NCBI GenBank assembly: GCA_019358985.1
Contig: JAHHIJ010000006.1
Coordinates: forward strand, 124,001 to 188,000
DNA from: Tolypothrix brevis GSE-NOS-MK-07-07A
GTDB taxonomy: Bacteria > Cyanobacteriota > Cyanobacteriia > Cyanobacteriales > Nostocaceae
Direction of reading: 5' to 3'
DNA: 64,000 bases
Positions 19,083-28,504 of the stretch are shown here, one piece after another. A model generated the notes under the pieces. That model made no database searches and was not told the DNA's origin. It worked only from the letters and a program-made list of their open reading frames with translations. Positions within the stretch are counted from its first letter, which is position 1, and each line of letters begins with the position of its first letter. The position numbers and the translations under genes are program-made.

Positions 19083-20023
19083 CCTACTAGTTCTTTGCCA
19101 GCCCATTCCAAAGTGTCATTAATTTTTTCGCCATTGTGGTAAGCTGCGAGAAGGACTTCGCTAGTTTTCCCCCAAGCGATCGCCCCATCCCCATCAAGAG
19201 CGATCGCCCCAAAATCTCGCTTGTGGTTTTTTGCCTCAGTAAATGAGCGCTGCATCGCATCTTTGAGGGACATACCATCAGTAACGCGGATGACAATTTT
19301 TGGTGCCAAACACTCATCAATGATATCTTCGCCAATACCTGTACAACTTACGGCAGCTTTAATTGTCGCATAATTACCCGCAGGCATGGCAGAATCACTA
19401 ACACGTCCAATGCGCTCAAAGCCTTTACCACCAGTGGAAGTGCCAACAGCTAGTCTGCCGTGAGTATCTAATACTACTACACCAATTGTGCCACGTCGGG
19501 CGCTGCTAGTTTCCACTAGTTCCGGTTCTGCCACTACCCCAGCCATCGTTCTTTTAAAATTATCTTGACGTTCTTGCATCCACTCTTGCAAGCGCAACTC
19601 AGTTAAACCGTTGTAACTAGGAATTTGCATTTCCCGCGCTAGTTCAGCAGAGCCGTAATCTGACAGCACTCTATCGGGTGAATTTTGTAAAAATTGCGCC
19701 AATTCAATCGGATTTTGCACCCGCGAAACATTAATTACACCACTAAAGCTTTGGGTTGTCCCATCCATCAAAGAAGCACTCATGCGGATTTGACCGTCAG
19801 ATTGCAGCACCGAACCAGTACCAGAATTAAAGCGGGGGTCATCTTCCAACATTTGACAACCCCGCACTACCGCTTCCGAAGCTCTTGCACCGGAAAGTAA
19901 AAGAGCATAAACTTCCTCTACTATTTTATAGAGCGATCGCCGCACTATCTCTACTCCCCCTTTATGGAGAGAACTCCCAGCTCCTCCGTGAATAATCAAT
20001 TTAGGTTGCATATGTAACTTCAT
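19073..20023 (-). CDS. Isoaspartyl peptidase / L-asparaginase (Ntn hydrolase)
   Basis: The 316-residue proenzyme belongs to the plant-type asparaginase family, which autocleaves to expose an N-terminal threonine and then removes isoaspartyl residues or hydrolyses asparagine. Key features: IIHGGAGSS near the N-terminus, [12 protein letters not shown], the cleavage site before T179 in [11 protein letters not shown], and the substrate-binding [14 protein letters not shown] and CTGIGEDII segments. The ATG at 20021-20023 overlaps the TGA of the upstream DUF2256 gene (ATGA), supporting this start over a second ATG four codons in, and indicating translational coupling. Confidence 0.93.
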   Translation of the reverse strand: MKLHMQPKLIIHGGAGSSLHKGGVEIVRRSLYKIVEEVYALLLSGARASEAVVRGCQMLEDDPRFNSGTGSVLQSDGQIRMSASLMDGTTQSFSGVINVSRVQNPIELAQFLQNSPDRVLSDYGSAELAREMQIPSYNGLTELRLQEWMQERQDNFKRTMAGVVAEPELVETSSARRGTIGVVVLDTHGRLAVGTSTGGKGFERIGRVSDSAMPAGNYATIKAAVSCTGIGEDIIDECLAPKIVIRVTDGMSLKDAMQRSFTEAKNHKRDFGAIALDGDGAIAWGKTSEVLLAAYHNGEKINDTLEWAGKELVGYC

Positions 20024-20199
20024 TTATACCTTTGCGCTATTTGCGTTGTTTTAGCCTCAGAACGATGACGACGACAGCGTTCTGAGCAATATTTAACTTC
20101 GTCCCAGCAATCTTCCCATTTCTTCCGCCATGTGAAGGGACGTTGACATACCGGACAGATTTTTGTAGGTAAATCAGATTTAGAACGAGTACGTGCCAT
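20020..20199 (-). CDS. DUF2256 small zinc-ribbon-like protein
   Basis: A 59-residue frame starts at ATG 20197-20199 and ends with TGA at 20020-20022. It carries [19 protein letters not shown] followed by [12 protein letters not shown], the pattern of DUF2256, a short family with four cysteines in two CxxC-type pairs likely to bind zinc. Function is unknown. Its stop overlaps the start of the isoaspartyl peptidase gene by two bases, so the two are almost certainly co-transcribed. Confidence 0.85.
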   Translation of the reverse strand: MARTRSKSDLPTKICPVCQRPFTWRKKWEDCWDEVKYCSERCRRHRSEAKTTQIAQRYK

Positions 20200-20588
20200 A
20201 TCAAATGGTGCAGATTTGGGTTAAATGTGAGAGACAGATGGAAGACAATTATAACCAGAATGCTACAACGGTTGAATACTTTTTGCGAACAAATGTGGGG
20301 TCATTCCCCTCCTAAGCTTTTTGACGATCTACTACGGAGATATTTAATCTACTTGGCGGCTCTTTAAAGAAAAATTCTCTTTGTTTAAGGTGAATAGAGG
20401 AATATAAAGAAGTCTCTCAAAGGTTTTTTGCCACTGCTAAACCGAGAAATGTAATGGGTTATACCCCTCAAAACTTAATAAATATTTTTATGTATTTTGT
20501 CAAACCAGTTAAACGGGGTTAATACTTATAAAGACTGTTTCAGTCCAGATTGGCAATTTCATCTGTAATAGCCTTAACATCAAGCGTA

Positions 20589-20691
20589 TTAGACATCTCC
20601 AGAAAACAATGTAGAGACGTAGCACAGAATAGTCTAATCAAGGGTTTGGGGCAACGCATAGTTCAATTCGGTCGATGTCTATTGGTTTTGG
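20589..20691. repeat. Degenerate family A element
   Basis: Ends TTAGACATCTCCAGAAA and TCGATGTCTA are both recognisable, but the core palindrome is decayed to GACGTAGCACAGAATAGTC. Flank TTTGGGGCAACGCATA matches the complete copies. In the wider gap 20200-21190 there is otherwise only AT-rich sequence, a GTCATTGCGA...GAAGCAATC motif at 20952-20982 related to the inside of family B elements, and no supported gene. Confidence 0.6.
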
Positions 20692-21190
20692 TCATGGTCA
20701 ATAAATGCCGCAATACTCAAGTAAAAAAAATAAGTATTAAAACCTCACACCCGCTTGGATTTAATGCCTCCTTTAATGTCAGGCGATATCTTTCTCTTTA
20801 GATGATTTTAATAATTAACTTTTTTCATCACCATTTCCTTCAGATGGACTTCATATAGTAATTCAGTATCAGTAATATGTTGTTATTTAACAGAGCATTA
20901 TTAATCTCCTGTTCCCAAGTAAGTAGATAAGTACGATAAAACCTAACTACGTCATTGCGAACGTAACGAAGTGAAGTGAAGCAATCACAATGGTTTCGAG
21001 GGTTTTATATATGTACTTCATTTACCTGAAATCTGCTGTAGCTTCGCGCCTCATGACTGTATTATTTATTTTAGCGGCTCTGTCTTCTGCCTTGAGAAAG
21101 GTTTATGTTACAAATTTTGATACAAACAACTAACTTGAGAACTAGGCGTTATAAAGTGAAAGCACTTGTGTATTATTACGTATAGTAGTT

Positions 21191-22393
21191 ATGCCTTTTA
21201 TTTCTCGCCGGAGATTTTTCCAATTCGCAGGCTCTACTTTCGCAACTTTGGGGTTTAGCCAGTCTAACTTTCTCCGACAGGCTGAAAGCTACGGAAAGGT
21301 TCTAGCAAAAAGTACTTCACGCAAAGTTGCCTTACTGGTGGGTATTAATGATTATAAATCTCAGCCTTTGCGGGGATGTCTCAGTGATGTGGAGTTGCAG
21401 CGCAATCTCCTAAAATATCGCTTTGGTTTTAACAAAGAAGATATTCACACTCTGACTAACGAACAAGCGACTCGTGAAAATATATTACAAGCTTTTGAAG
21501 AGTATTTAATTAAACAAGCCAAGCCTGATGATGTGGTGGTGTTTCACTTCTCAGGACATGGTTCCCGCATTAACGATCCAGATCCTATTTTAGTGAGTTT
21601 CGTTGATAACACAGGTTTAAACGGGACTTTAGTACCCATTGATGGTTTGCTACCTCCTGGATATCCTCAACAAGGTGGACAGGTTAAGGACATTATGGGA
21701 CATACTTTGTTTCTGTTGATGGCATCTGTGAAAAGTGAAAACTTCACCGCTGTTTTAGATAGTTGTTTTTCTGGTGGTGCAACCAGAGATTTTCGCGTTC
21801 GTTCTCGTGATGGTGGTAAGAATATCCAAGTTTTGCCAGCAGAAAAAGCATACCAAGAAAAGTGGCTAACTAAACTCAACCTCAAACGCCAAGATTTTGT
21901 CAAACGGTATCGTGCAGGGGTTGCCAAAGGAATTGTTCTCGCTGCGACAGATCCTAATCAAGTGGCAGCAGATGCACAACTTAATGGTTTCTATGCAGGT
22001 GCTTTTACATACTCATTAACGCAGTATCTTTGGCAGCAAACCAGCACACCAGAAACTGTTATTTCTTATCTGAAGCAAGAGATTCCTAAAGAATATAACC
22101 AAACGCCCATATTTGAAGCGAAAGCGGGCAGTGGGTATGAAAAACAACCAATATATTTCATTAATAACCCATCTGTAGCAGCTAATGCAGTCATTACCGC
22201 AGTTACAGGAAATCAAGCGACACTGTGGTTTGGTGGGGTGGATGTGGGAGATGTTGAGACTGGTACGGTGTTTGCTGTGGTGAATGGTTCAGGCAAGGTC
22301 ATATACCAAAGTCGTCAAGGGTTAGAGGGGAAAGGAACAGTGCAGGGAGTTGTCAAAGAAGGAGCGCTGTTGCGAATGGTTGGGCGAATCTAA
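21191..22393 (+). CDS. Exported caspase-like protease (peptidase C14, orthocaspase type)
   Basis: The 400-residue protein begins with a twin-arginine-type signal (SRRRFFQFAGSTFATLGF), implying export in folded form. The caspase p20-like domain follows: KVALLVGINDYKSQPLRGC, catalytic His in VVFHFSGHGSR and catalytic Cys in AVLDSCFSGGATRD. After about residue 300 there is a beta-rich tail (NAVITAVTGNQATLWFGG) of unknown role. Cyanobacterial orthocaspases cleave after arginine or lysine and are linked to stress and cell death in some species. It is followed by another caspase-fold gene (TPR-CHAT) 507 bp downstream on the same strand. Confidence 0.92.
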   Translation: MPFISRRRFFQFAGSTFATLGFSQSNFLRQAESYGKVLAKSTSRKVALLVGINDYKSQPLRGCLSDVELQRNLLKYRFGFNKEDIHTLTNEQATRENILQAFEEYLIKQAKPDDVVVFHFSGHGSRINDPDPILVSFVDNTGLNGTLVPIDGLLPPGYPQQGGQVKDIMGHTLFLLMASVKSENFTAVLDSCFSGGATRDFRVRSRDGGKNIQVLPAEKAYQEKWLTKLNLKRQDFVKRYRAGVAKGIVLAATDPNQVAADAQLNGFYAGAFTYSLTQYLWQQTSTPETVISYLKQEIPKEYNQTPIFEAKAGSGYEKQPIYFINNPSVAANAVITAVTGNQATLWFGGVDVGDVETGTVFAVVNGSGKVIYQSRQGLEGKGTVQGVVKEGALLRMVGRI

Positions 22394-22446
22394 TATCTTG
22401 CACTATTCTCAATTAGCGTCGAGACCCGCCCAGAGTTAAAACTCAG

Positions 22447-22540
22447 GGCTAATAGCTCAAGTCCACTTAAGTGGACTAAAACCTTTATTTAGTCGTCTTT
22501 AGACGACTTTAGCTATTAGCCTTAGAATTAATTCTAAGGC
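22447..22540. repeat. Multi-hairpin (clover-leaf-like) palindrome
   Basis: Outer arms GGCTAATAGCT (about 22448-22458) and AGCTATTAGCC (22511-22521) enclose two inner hairpins, AGTCCACTTAAGTGGACT and AGTCGTCTTTAGACGACT, and a third (CCTTAGAATTAATTCTAAGG) follows. A similar two-hairpin block occurs at 32752-32805. It may be a folded mobile or regulatory repeat; it could also act as terminator of the caspase gene. Confidence 0.6.
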
Positions 22541-22636
22541 GGTTGTTGGGATTGATACAACATGTCAGGTGAATTGCATTTCACTTTCAGGTTACAACCT
22601 GGCAGACAAGCACGGGAATTGAAAAGCAATACCCTG

Positions 22637-22800
22637 CATTGTGATTGCATCGCCTTGCATTGTTAATGCATCGACCTGCATTGTTAATGCATCGCCCTGC
22701 ATTGTTAATGCATCGCCTTGCATTGTTAATGCATCGCCTTGCATTGTTAATGCATCGCCTTGCATTGTTAATGCATTGCCCTGCATTGTTAATGCATCGC
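22637..22800. repeat. 21-bp tandem repeat array
   Basis: About eight near-identical 21-bp units of the form GCATTGTTAATGCATCGCCT follow one another without spacers. Each unit has an internal dyad GCATT/AATGC. Because 21 is a multiple of three, several frames on both strands stay open as heptapeptide repeats, but none is a credible gene. The array lies 100 bp upstream of the TPR-CHAT gene. Confidence 0.9.
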
Positions 22801-22900
22801 TTTGACACAAAACTACACCATGAAATTGCATAACCTCTCCTGCCTCAGAAATATAGCAATAGTAGAGACTCGATAAACCGCCGCACAATACAAATGTAAT

Positions 22901-25810
22901 ATGAATAATCAAAAGAAATCGTTGGTCGTACTCACACGCAAGACGCGCTCATTTTTATCTTTGTTAAGAACGCGATCGTGCCGCTACAGTTTGATTTTTT
23001 TGGTTAGTTTGTTATTTCTGTCAGATTCAGTTGGGGCAAAAACTGCGTTGACAGGGTTAGAAGTCGCGCAGCAGCAATCAACGACACAGAAAGATGCAAT
23101 CCGCGCACAAGCTCAAAAAGCTAACAATGAAGCATACACACTTTATAAGCAAGGAACAGCCCAATCACTTAGACAGGCTATTGTAAAATGGGAAGAAGCC
23201 CTGGTTTTGTGGCGGAGAGTAGGGGATAAAAAACAGCAAGCTATAACCCTCAACAAGATTGGTTTTGTCTACGATGCTTTAGGAGATAAGCAACAAGCAC
23301 TCAAATTTTATAATTCTTCGCTGCCTTTAACGATAGAAGTGGGAGATAAGGCAGGGCAAGCTACAATCCTCAACAATATTGGTGCTGTCTACAATGCTTT
23401 AGGAGATAACAAACAAGCACTCAAATTTTATAATTCTTCGCTGCTTTTATTGATAGAAGTGGGAAATAAGGTAGGGCAAGCTAGAACCCTCAGCAATATT
23501 GGTCTTGTCTACAATGCTTTAGGAGATAACCAACAAGCACTCAAATTTTATAATTCTTCGCTGCCTTTATCGATAGAAGTGGGAGATAAGAAACAGCAAG
23601 CTACAACCCTCAACAATATTGGTTTTGTCTACAATGATTTAGGAGATAAGCAACAAGCACTCAAATTTTATAATTCTTCGCTGCCTTTATTGATAGAAGT
23701 GGGAAATAAGGCAGAGCAAGGTAGAACCCTCAACAATATTGGTATTGTCTACAGTGCTTTAGGAAATAAACAAGAAGCACTCAAATCTTATAATTCTTCG
23801 CTGCCTTTATCGATAGAAGTGGGAGATAAGAAACAGCAAGCTAGAACCCTCAACAATATTGGTCTTGTCTACAATGATTTAGGAGATAACCAACAAGCAC
23901 TCAAATTTTATAATTCTTCGCTGCCTTTATTGATAGAAGTAGGAGATAAGGCAGGGCAAGCTACAACCCTCAACAATATTGGTCTTGTCTACGATGCTTT
24001 AGGAGATAAGCAACAAGCACTCAAATTTTATAATTCTTCGCTGCCTTTAACGATAGAAGTAGAAGATAAGGCAGGGCAAGCTAAAACCTTATTGAATGTT
24101 GCTAACTTAGAACGCAGCAGAGGCAATTTGGAAGAGTCCCTCAAACAGATTCAAGCAGCCGTCCAAATCATCGAAAACCTACGTAAAACATACACTAACA
24201 AAGAGTTACAAAGCACTTATTTTGCCACTGTGCAGGATTATTACAAATTTTACATCGACTTGTTGATGCAACTGCACAAAAAAGACCCATCAAAAGGATA
24301 TAACGCCCAAGCACTGCACATTAGCGAACGCGCACGGGCGCGAAGTCTCTTAGAACTGCTTGCTGAAGCTAATGTTGACATTCGTCAAGGTGTAGATCCT
24401 AAGTTAGTCGCACAAGAACGCAGCTTGCAACAACAACTGGACGCCGCAGAATTTCAGAAGACTAAAATGCTTGAAGATAAGAACGGTTTTAATAATAAAA
24501 AATTAGATAAGATCAAACAACAAATAGAATCTCTTGACTTTCAGGTTAAGGACGTACAAGCACAAATTCTAGTCAAAAGTCCTGAATACGCAATCTTAAT
24601 TCTAAGCAAATTTGATAAGCTTGTCCTCACTGTGCCACAGATTCAACAACAAGTACTCGATGACAATACCCTGCTTTTAGAATATTCTCTTGGGAAAGAT
24701 CGCAGTTTTCTCTGGGTAGTCAGCAAGACAAGTATTACCAGTCACGAACTTCCCAAAGGTGCTGATATTGAAGCTGCGGCAGAGGCTTTTAATAAAGAAC
24801 TGTTAAAAACAGATTCTGCGGGTATCCCAGAAGTGGGAATAAAATTGAGCCAAATGATACTCGCACCTGTAGCGAGTCAACTTGGGCAAAAACGCTTGCT
24901 CTTCGTTGGTGATGGTGCTTTACAAACGATTCCCTTTACTGTATTGCCCATACCTCAAGGCAGTCAAAATTCAGCAGTCAACAGTAAAGCAAATTCTCCT
25001 ACTCCCCTGCTCGTACAAAACGAGATTTTAACTCTACCTTCTGCCTCTAGCATTGCAGTATTGCGGAATAAATTTAAAGGACGCCCACTCGCTCCCAAAA
25101 CGATCGCTCTCTTTGCCGATCCTGTGTTTAGTTCCGACGATGAGCGTCTGACAAAGATCCCACAGCCACGCAGTGATCAATCCAGAGAGCGTTCTGGACT
25201 TGACATTCAAATAGACGAATGTCTCAATTTGAACCGTCTAAATTATACCAAAGATGAAGCCAAGGATATTCTTTCCCTTGAGCCGAATCCAGCTAAAAGT
25301 TTCTCTGCCTTGGGTTTTGCCGCATCTCTTACCACTGCTGTCAAACCTGATTTATCCCAATATCAGATAGTTCATTTTGCTACTCACGGTTGTGTCTCAC
25401 AAAAGAATCCGCAATTAACAAAATTAGTGCTTTCCCAGTTCGATGAAAAACGTCAAACTATTGACGGCAACCTGAATCTCAACAAAATCTACAACCTCAA
25501 TTTACCTGTTGAACTCGTTACCCTCAGCGCTTGCAAAACCGGTTTGGGTCAAAATGTGCAAGGAGAAGGCTTGGTAGGCTTGACAAGAGGCTTTATGTAT
25601 GCAGGGGCGAAGCGTGTTGTTGTGAGTTTATGGAGTGTGAACGATTTGAGTACAGCCACTCTGATGAAGAACTTTTATGAAAAGATGTTGAAAGGAAAAC
25701 AAAATCCGGTTGCGGCAATGCGAGAAGCACAGTTAGAAATGTGGGACTCAGGAAAAGGGAAAGCACCTTATTACTGGGCTGCGTTTACTGTCCAAGGTGA
25801 ATGGCAATAA
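22901..25810 (+). CDS. Secreted TPR-CHAT domain protein
   Basis: The 969-residue protein has a signal peptide or anchor (about residues 28-47, YSLIFLVSLLFLSDSVGA), then seven nearly identical 40-residue tetratricopeptide units from about residue 108 to 387 (GDKQQALKFYNSSLP...LNNIGxVYNALG), a diverged eighth unit, a coiled region, and a C-terminal CHAT domain with the caspase-like His/Cys dyad in IVHFATHGCVS and LSACKTGLG, ending in YYWAAFTVQGEWQ as is typical. TPR-CHAT proteins in bacteria include proteases activated by partners; substrate unknown here. The repeats are almost identical at DNA level (120-bp units), pointing to recent expansion or gene conversion. Confidence 0.92.
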   Translation: MNNQKKSLVVLTRKTRSFLSLLRTRSCRYSLIFLVSLLFLSDSVGAKTALTGLEVAQQQSTTQKDAIRAQAQKANNEAYTLYKQGTAQSLRQAIVKWEEALVLWRRVGDKKQQAITLNKIGFVYDALGDKQQALKFYNSSLPLTIEVGDKAGQATILNNIGAVYNALGDNKQALKFYNSSLLLLIEVGNKVGQARTLSNIGLVYNALGDNQQALKFYNSSLPLSIEVGDKKQQATTLNNIGFVYNDLGDKQQALKFYNSSLPLLIEVGNKAEQGRTLNNIGIVYSALGNKQEALKSYNSSLPLSIEVGDKKQQARTLNNIGLVYNDLGDNQQALKFYNSSLPLLIEVGDKAGQATTLNNIGLVYDALGDKQQALKFYNSSLPLTIEVEDKAGQAKTLLNVANLERSRGNLEESLKQIQAAVQIIENLRKTYTNKELQSTYFATVQDYYKFYIDLLMQLHKKDPSKGYNAQALHISERARARSLLELLAEANVDIRQGVDPKLVAQERSLQQQLDAAEFQKTKMLEDKNGFNNKKLDKIKQQIESLDFQVKDVQAQILVKSPEYAILILSKFDKLVLTVPQIQQQVLDDNTLLLEYSLGKDRSFLWVVSKTSITSHELPKGADIEAAAEAFNKELLKTDSAGIPEVGIKLSQMILAPVASQLGQKRLLFVGDGALQTIPFTVLPIPQGSQNSAVNSKANSPTPLLVQNEILTLPSASSIAVLRNKFKGRPLAPKTIALFADPVFSSDDERLTKIPQPRSDQSRERSGLDIQIDECLNLNRLNYTKDEAKDILSLEPNPAKSFSALGFAASLTTAVKPDLSQYQIVHFATHGCVSQKNPQLTKLVLSQFDEKRQTIDGNLNLNKIYNLNLPVELVTLSACKTGLGQNVQGEGLVGLTRGFMYAGAKRVVVSLWSVNDLSTATLMKNFYEKMLKGKQNPVAAMREAQLEMWDSGKGKAPYYWAAFTVQGEWQ

Positions 25811-25830
25811 GGAGGGACAATTAAATATAT

Positions 25831-25922
25831 TAGGACTTACGCACTCGTTACGAGAAAACAAGACTTTGAGATTGCTTCCTTGCGTCGCAATGACGGAAAT
25901 ACCTAGTCCATGCGTAAGTCCT
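25831..25922. mobile_element. Family B MITE-like element (copy 2)
   Basis: A 92-bp element bounded by TAGGACTTACGCA and TGCGTAAGTCCTA, almost identical inside to the copy at 26021-26114. Confidence 0.8.
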
Positions 25923-26020
25923 ATATATATTGTCATTGCGAGGAACGAAGCAATCGCAAGAGTTTGAGTTTGTCGCAATGTATAAATATTTTTGCTTACC
26001 CACTTAGGAAGGCACAATTA

Positions 26021-26114
26021 TAGGACTTACGCACTCAGTCACGAGAAAACAAGACTTTGAGATTGCTTCCTTGCGTCGCAATGACGGAAATACCTAGTCC
26101 ATGCGTAAGTCCTA
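26021..26114. mobile_element. Family B MITE-like element (copy 3)
   Basis: A 94-bp element with the same ends; it differs from copy 2 mainly by CAGTCACG for CGTTACG near the left end. Between the two copies (25931-25980) lies GTCATTGCGAGGAACGAAGC, itself related to the interior of the elements. The rest of 25811-26168 is empty of genes. Confidence 0.8.
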
Positions 26115-26168
26115 AATTAAATATAAGATAAAACCTCACCCGAAATCCCTCTCCTTGTTAAGGCTACG

Positions 26169-27311
26169 GTGGTTGAAATGGATATTTATCAAGTTGCTAT
26201 TCGACCTCTTTTATTTAATCTGTTAAAAACAGATCCAGAGCAGTTACACTCCACAACGATTCGCAGTTTAAAATGGCTGTCGCAAAGAAGCAATAATCCA
26301 CCCGCTAGCTGGATAAATCACCGCTTGCAACAGTCTTTTTGTCTTGAGGATGCACGTTTAGAACAAAATCTATTTGGGCTAAACTTCCCAAATCCTTTGG
26401 GGTTAGCTGCTGGATTTGACAAAGATGGGGTTGCTGCTCCTATTTGGTCGAGTTTGGGTTTTGGCTTTGCTGAATTAGGAACTGTCACTTACCATCCACA
26501 GTCAGGAAATCCCCGTCCCCGTTTGTTTCGTTTGCCGTTGGATAAAGCCGCTCTTAACCGCATGGGTTTTAATAATAGTGGTGCGGCAGTTATGGCAAAA
26601 CTTTTGGCAGAAAGCCAGCAGAATTTAATCTCAATCCCAATCGGTATAAATTTGGGTAAATCTAAGGTGACACCCTTAGAAGAAGCTGCATGTGATTATC
26701 TCAACAGTTTTCGCTTACTTAAAGATTGTGGAGATTATTTTGTTGTTAATGTGTCTTCGCCAAATACGCCAGGGTTGCGATCGCTTCAAGATGCCTCTAT
26801 GCTTAGTCAAATCTTGGATCTCTTACAAAAAGAAAACACTACACAAAAACCTCTTTTTGTCAAGATAGCACCAGATTTAGAATGGGAAGCGATCGCTGAT
26901 ATAATTTCCCTGGCTCAGACATACCATCTGGCGGGGATTATTGCCACAAATACCACCATCCGCCGCGATCAACTCAAAACGCTGGTTATTGAGCAAACCG
27001 GCAAATCTGTCCAAGAAGAAGCTGGCGGAATTAGTGGTGCCCCATTGAGCGATCGCTCCACAGAAATAATTCGCTTTATTGCCGCGCAAACCCAAGGTAA
27101 AATGCCGATAATCGGCGTTGGTGGCATCTTTTCCCCAGAAGATGCTTGGGAAAAAATTACTGCCGGCGCTAGTCTCATCCAAGTTTACACAGGCTGGGTT
27201 TACGAAGGTCCTTTTATGGTACGTCGTATTCTTCAAGGCTTGCTTTCCAAGTTAGAACAAAACGGATTAAATTCCATCTCCGAAGCCGTAGGTTTACAAG
27301 TCAAAAGATAA
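26169..27311 (+). CDS. pyrD: Dihydroorotate dehydrogenase (quinone), class 2
   Basis: The enzyme oxidises dihydroorotate to orotate in pyrimidine synthesis, using FMN and membrane quinones. The N-terminal helix ([21 protein letters not shown]) is the membrane-association segment of class 2 enzymes. Seen further on: [42 protein letters not shown], the catalytic serine segment [15 protein letters not shown], and [18 protein letters not shown] with [11 protein letters not shown] for FMN phosphate. An ATG at 26178 (MDIYQ) is a likely true start instead of the GTG at 26169. It is convergent with cobK, separated by part of a family A repeat. Confidence 0.96.
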   Translation: MVEMDIYQVAIRPLLFNLLKTDPEQLHSTTIRSLKWLSQRSNNPPASWINHRLQQSFCLEDARLEQNLFGLNFPNPLGLAAGFDKDGVAAPIWSSLGFGFAELGTVTYHPQSGNPRPRLFRLPLDKAALNRMGFNNSGAAVMAKLLAESQQNLISIPIGINLGKSKVTPLEEAACDYLNSFRLLKDCGDYFVVNVSSPNTPGLRSLQDASMLSQILDLLQKENTTQKPLFVKIAPDLEWEAIADIISLAQTYHLAGIIATNTTIRRDQLKTLVIEQTGKSVQEEAGGISGAPLSDRSTEIIRFIAAQTQGKMPIIGVGGIFSPEDAWEKITAGASLIQVYTGWVYEGPFMVRRILQGLLSKLEQNGLNSISEAVGLQVKR

Positions 27312-27330
27312 AAGCTTTCCAGAACCGCAA

Positions 27331-27377
27331 CAGACGTAGCATTGCTACGTCTCTACATCTTTTTTGGAGATGTCTAT
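27331..27377. repeat. Family A element overlapping the 3' end of cobK
   Basis: On the minus strand the element reads TAGACATCTCC...GATGTAGAGACGTAG and then the rest of the core palindrome (GACGTAGCAATGCTACGTC). Its first half is read in frame as the last nine codons and stop of cobK. Confidence 0.75.
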
Positions 27378-28103
27378 TAACCAATTCAAAGCTGCTTCTA
27401 CATTTGTAACGCGATCGCTCTCTGGAATTGCCGGACGCTGTACCATCACCACAGGGATATTCAACTCTCGTGCGGCAATAATTTTGGCATAAGTGGCATC
27501 ACCACCGCTATTTTTACTCACAATAGTGTCGATGGCGTGCTGAATCAACAATTGCCGTTCATCTGCTAGTGTGAAAGGTCCCCTATCATATAAAAGTAAA
27601 CCTTTTGGTACCAAAGTATTCGCTTGTGGTGGGTCAATCATCCGCATGAGAAACCAGATATTTTCTATGTGGGCAAAAGCCCCAAGTTCTTGTCTGCCAA
27701 TCGTGAGGAAAACTCGCTTTGAGCATGAGCCTAACTTCTGGGCAGCAGTTTCAATGTTTTCAGCTTCTATCCAATTGTCCCCGATAACTGGCTCCCACAT
27801 CGGGCGCACCAACATCAACCGAGGAATCTTTACCTCAGCCGCAGATGCAGCCGCATTCAGCGATATTTGCGCGGCAAAGGGATGGGTAGCATCAATTAGC
27901 AAATCAATTGCTTCTTCACGCAGATATGCAGTTAATCCGGCTACGCCACCAAAGCCACCAATCCGTGTATTAAGAGCCACATCTTTTGGTTGACTAGTGC
28001 GACCAGCGAGGGATACTATCACCTCAATTCCTGAAAGATTTGCCACTTTTGCTGCTAGTTTAGCCGCATCACCCGTTCCACCTAGAATTAATACCCGCTT
28101 CAT
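27345..28103 (-). CDS. cobK: Precorrin-6A / cobalt-precorrin-6A reductase
   Basis: The 252-residue protein matches CobK/CbiJ, which reduces (cobalt-)precorrin-6A with NADPH in cobalamin ring synthesis. Visible are the nucleotide-binding start VLILGGTGDAAKLAAKV, GGFGGVAGLTAYL, LLIDATHPFAAQIS, RVFLTIGRQELGAF, WFLMRMIDPP and the C-terminal VSKNSGGDATYAKIIAAREL. The last nine residues, DISKKDVET, are encoded by a family A repeat, and the stop TAG is inside its palindrome; the native C-terminus probably ended near LNWLI. No other cob genes are adjacent. Confidence 0.92.
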   Translation of the reverse strand: MKRVLILGGTGDAAKLAAKVANLSGIEVIVSLAGRTSQPKDVALNTRIGGFGGVAGLTAYLREEAIDLLIDATHPFAAQISLNAAASAAEVKIPRLMLVRPMWEPVIGDNWIEAENIETAAQKLGSCSKRVFLTIGRQELGAFAHIENIWFLMRMIDPPQANTLVPKGLLLYDRGPFTLADERQLLIQHAIDTIVSKNSGGDATYAKIIAARELNIPVVMVQRPAIPESDRVTNVEAALNWLIDISKKDVET

Positions 28104-28140
28104 ATTTTACATCATGTCTGGTAAATTACTTACTTTTGTT

Positions 28141-28169
28141 TAGACGTTCCGGCGGAACGTCTCTACGTC
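28141..28169. repeat. Family A core palindrome
   Basis: TAGACGTTCC... core of the GACGTTCCGGCGGAACGTC type, located 37 bp upstream of the cobK start. Confidence 0.75.
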
Positions 28170-28182
28170 TTTTCTACCAGAT

Positions 28183-28257
28183 TAGGACTTACGCGGAATA
28201 ACGAACCGCAAAGGCACGAAGGAATAAGAGTTTTAGAGATATTTTGCGTAAGTCCTA
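28183..28257. mobile_element. Family B MITE-like element (copy 4, short)
   Basis: A 75-bp element with ends TAGGACTTACGC / GCGTAAGTCCTA but a different interior (GGAATAACGAACCGCAAAGG). A further small hairpin, TGAGCGGT/ACCGCTCA, lies at 28351-28368. No gene is seen in 28104-28504. Confidence 0.7.
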
Positions 28258-28453
28258 CATGCGATCGCTCCCAAAATTATCCCACGTCACCTCAGGTATT
28301 ATTTGTGGCGATCGCGTTTGAAGTGGACGAAATTAAACGTAAAATCGTAGTGAGCGGTAAACCGCTCATATCTTCGCTTTTAAGCGGCTCTATCGCTGAA
28401 TACAAAAATGCGTTAATTTTTGCGGTCTTGTACTAATCGTAAAATTAATTTGT

Positions 28454-28494
28454 AGAAAACAAAGCGATGGTCTTTCAGAGTCGCTTTGTTTTCT
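28454..28494 (-). terminator. Terminator-like hairpin after the antiporter gene
   Basis: AGAAAACAAAGCGA and TCGCTTTGTTTTCT form a perfect 14-bp stem around a 13-base loop, 10 bp past the antiporter stop. The stem ends in T-rich sequence on both strands, so it could work in either direction. Confidence 0.6.
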
Positions 28495-28504
28495 CGCACA
28501 AACA

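Noticed and set aside
22637-22800. CRISPR array
   Set aside because: Units are contiguous with no spacers, and no cas genes are present.
22587-22912. Open frames on both strands across the 21-bp array
   Set aside because: They consist of heptapeptide repeats created by a repeat length divisible by three; several frames are open at once.
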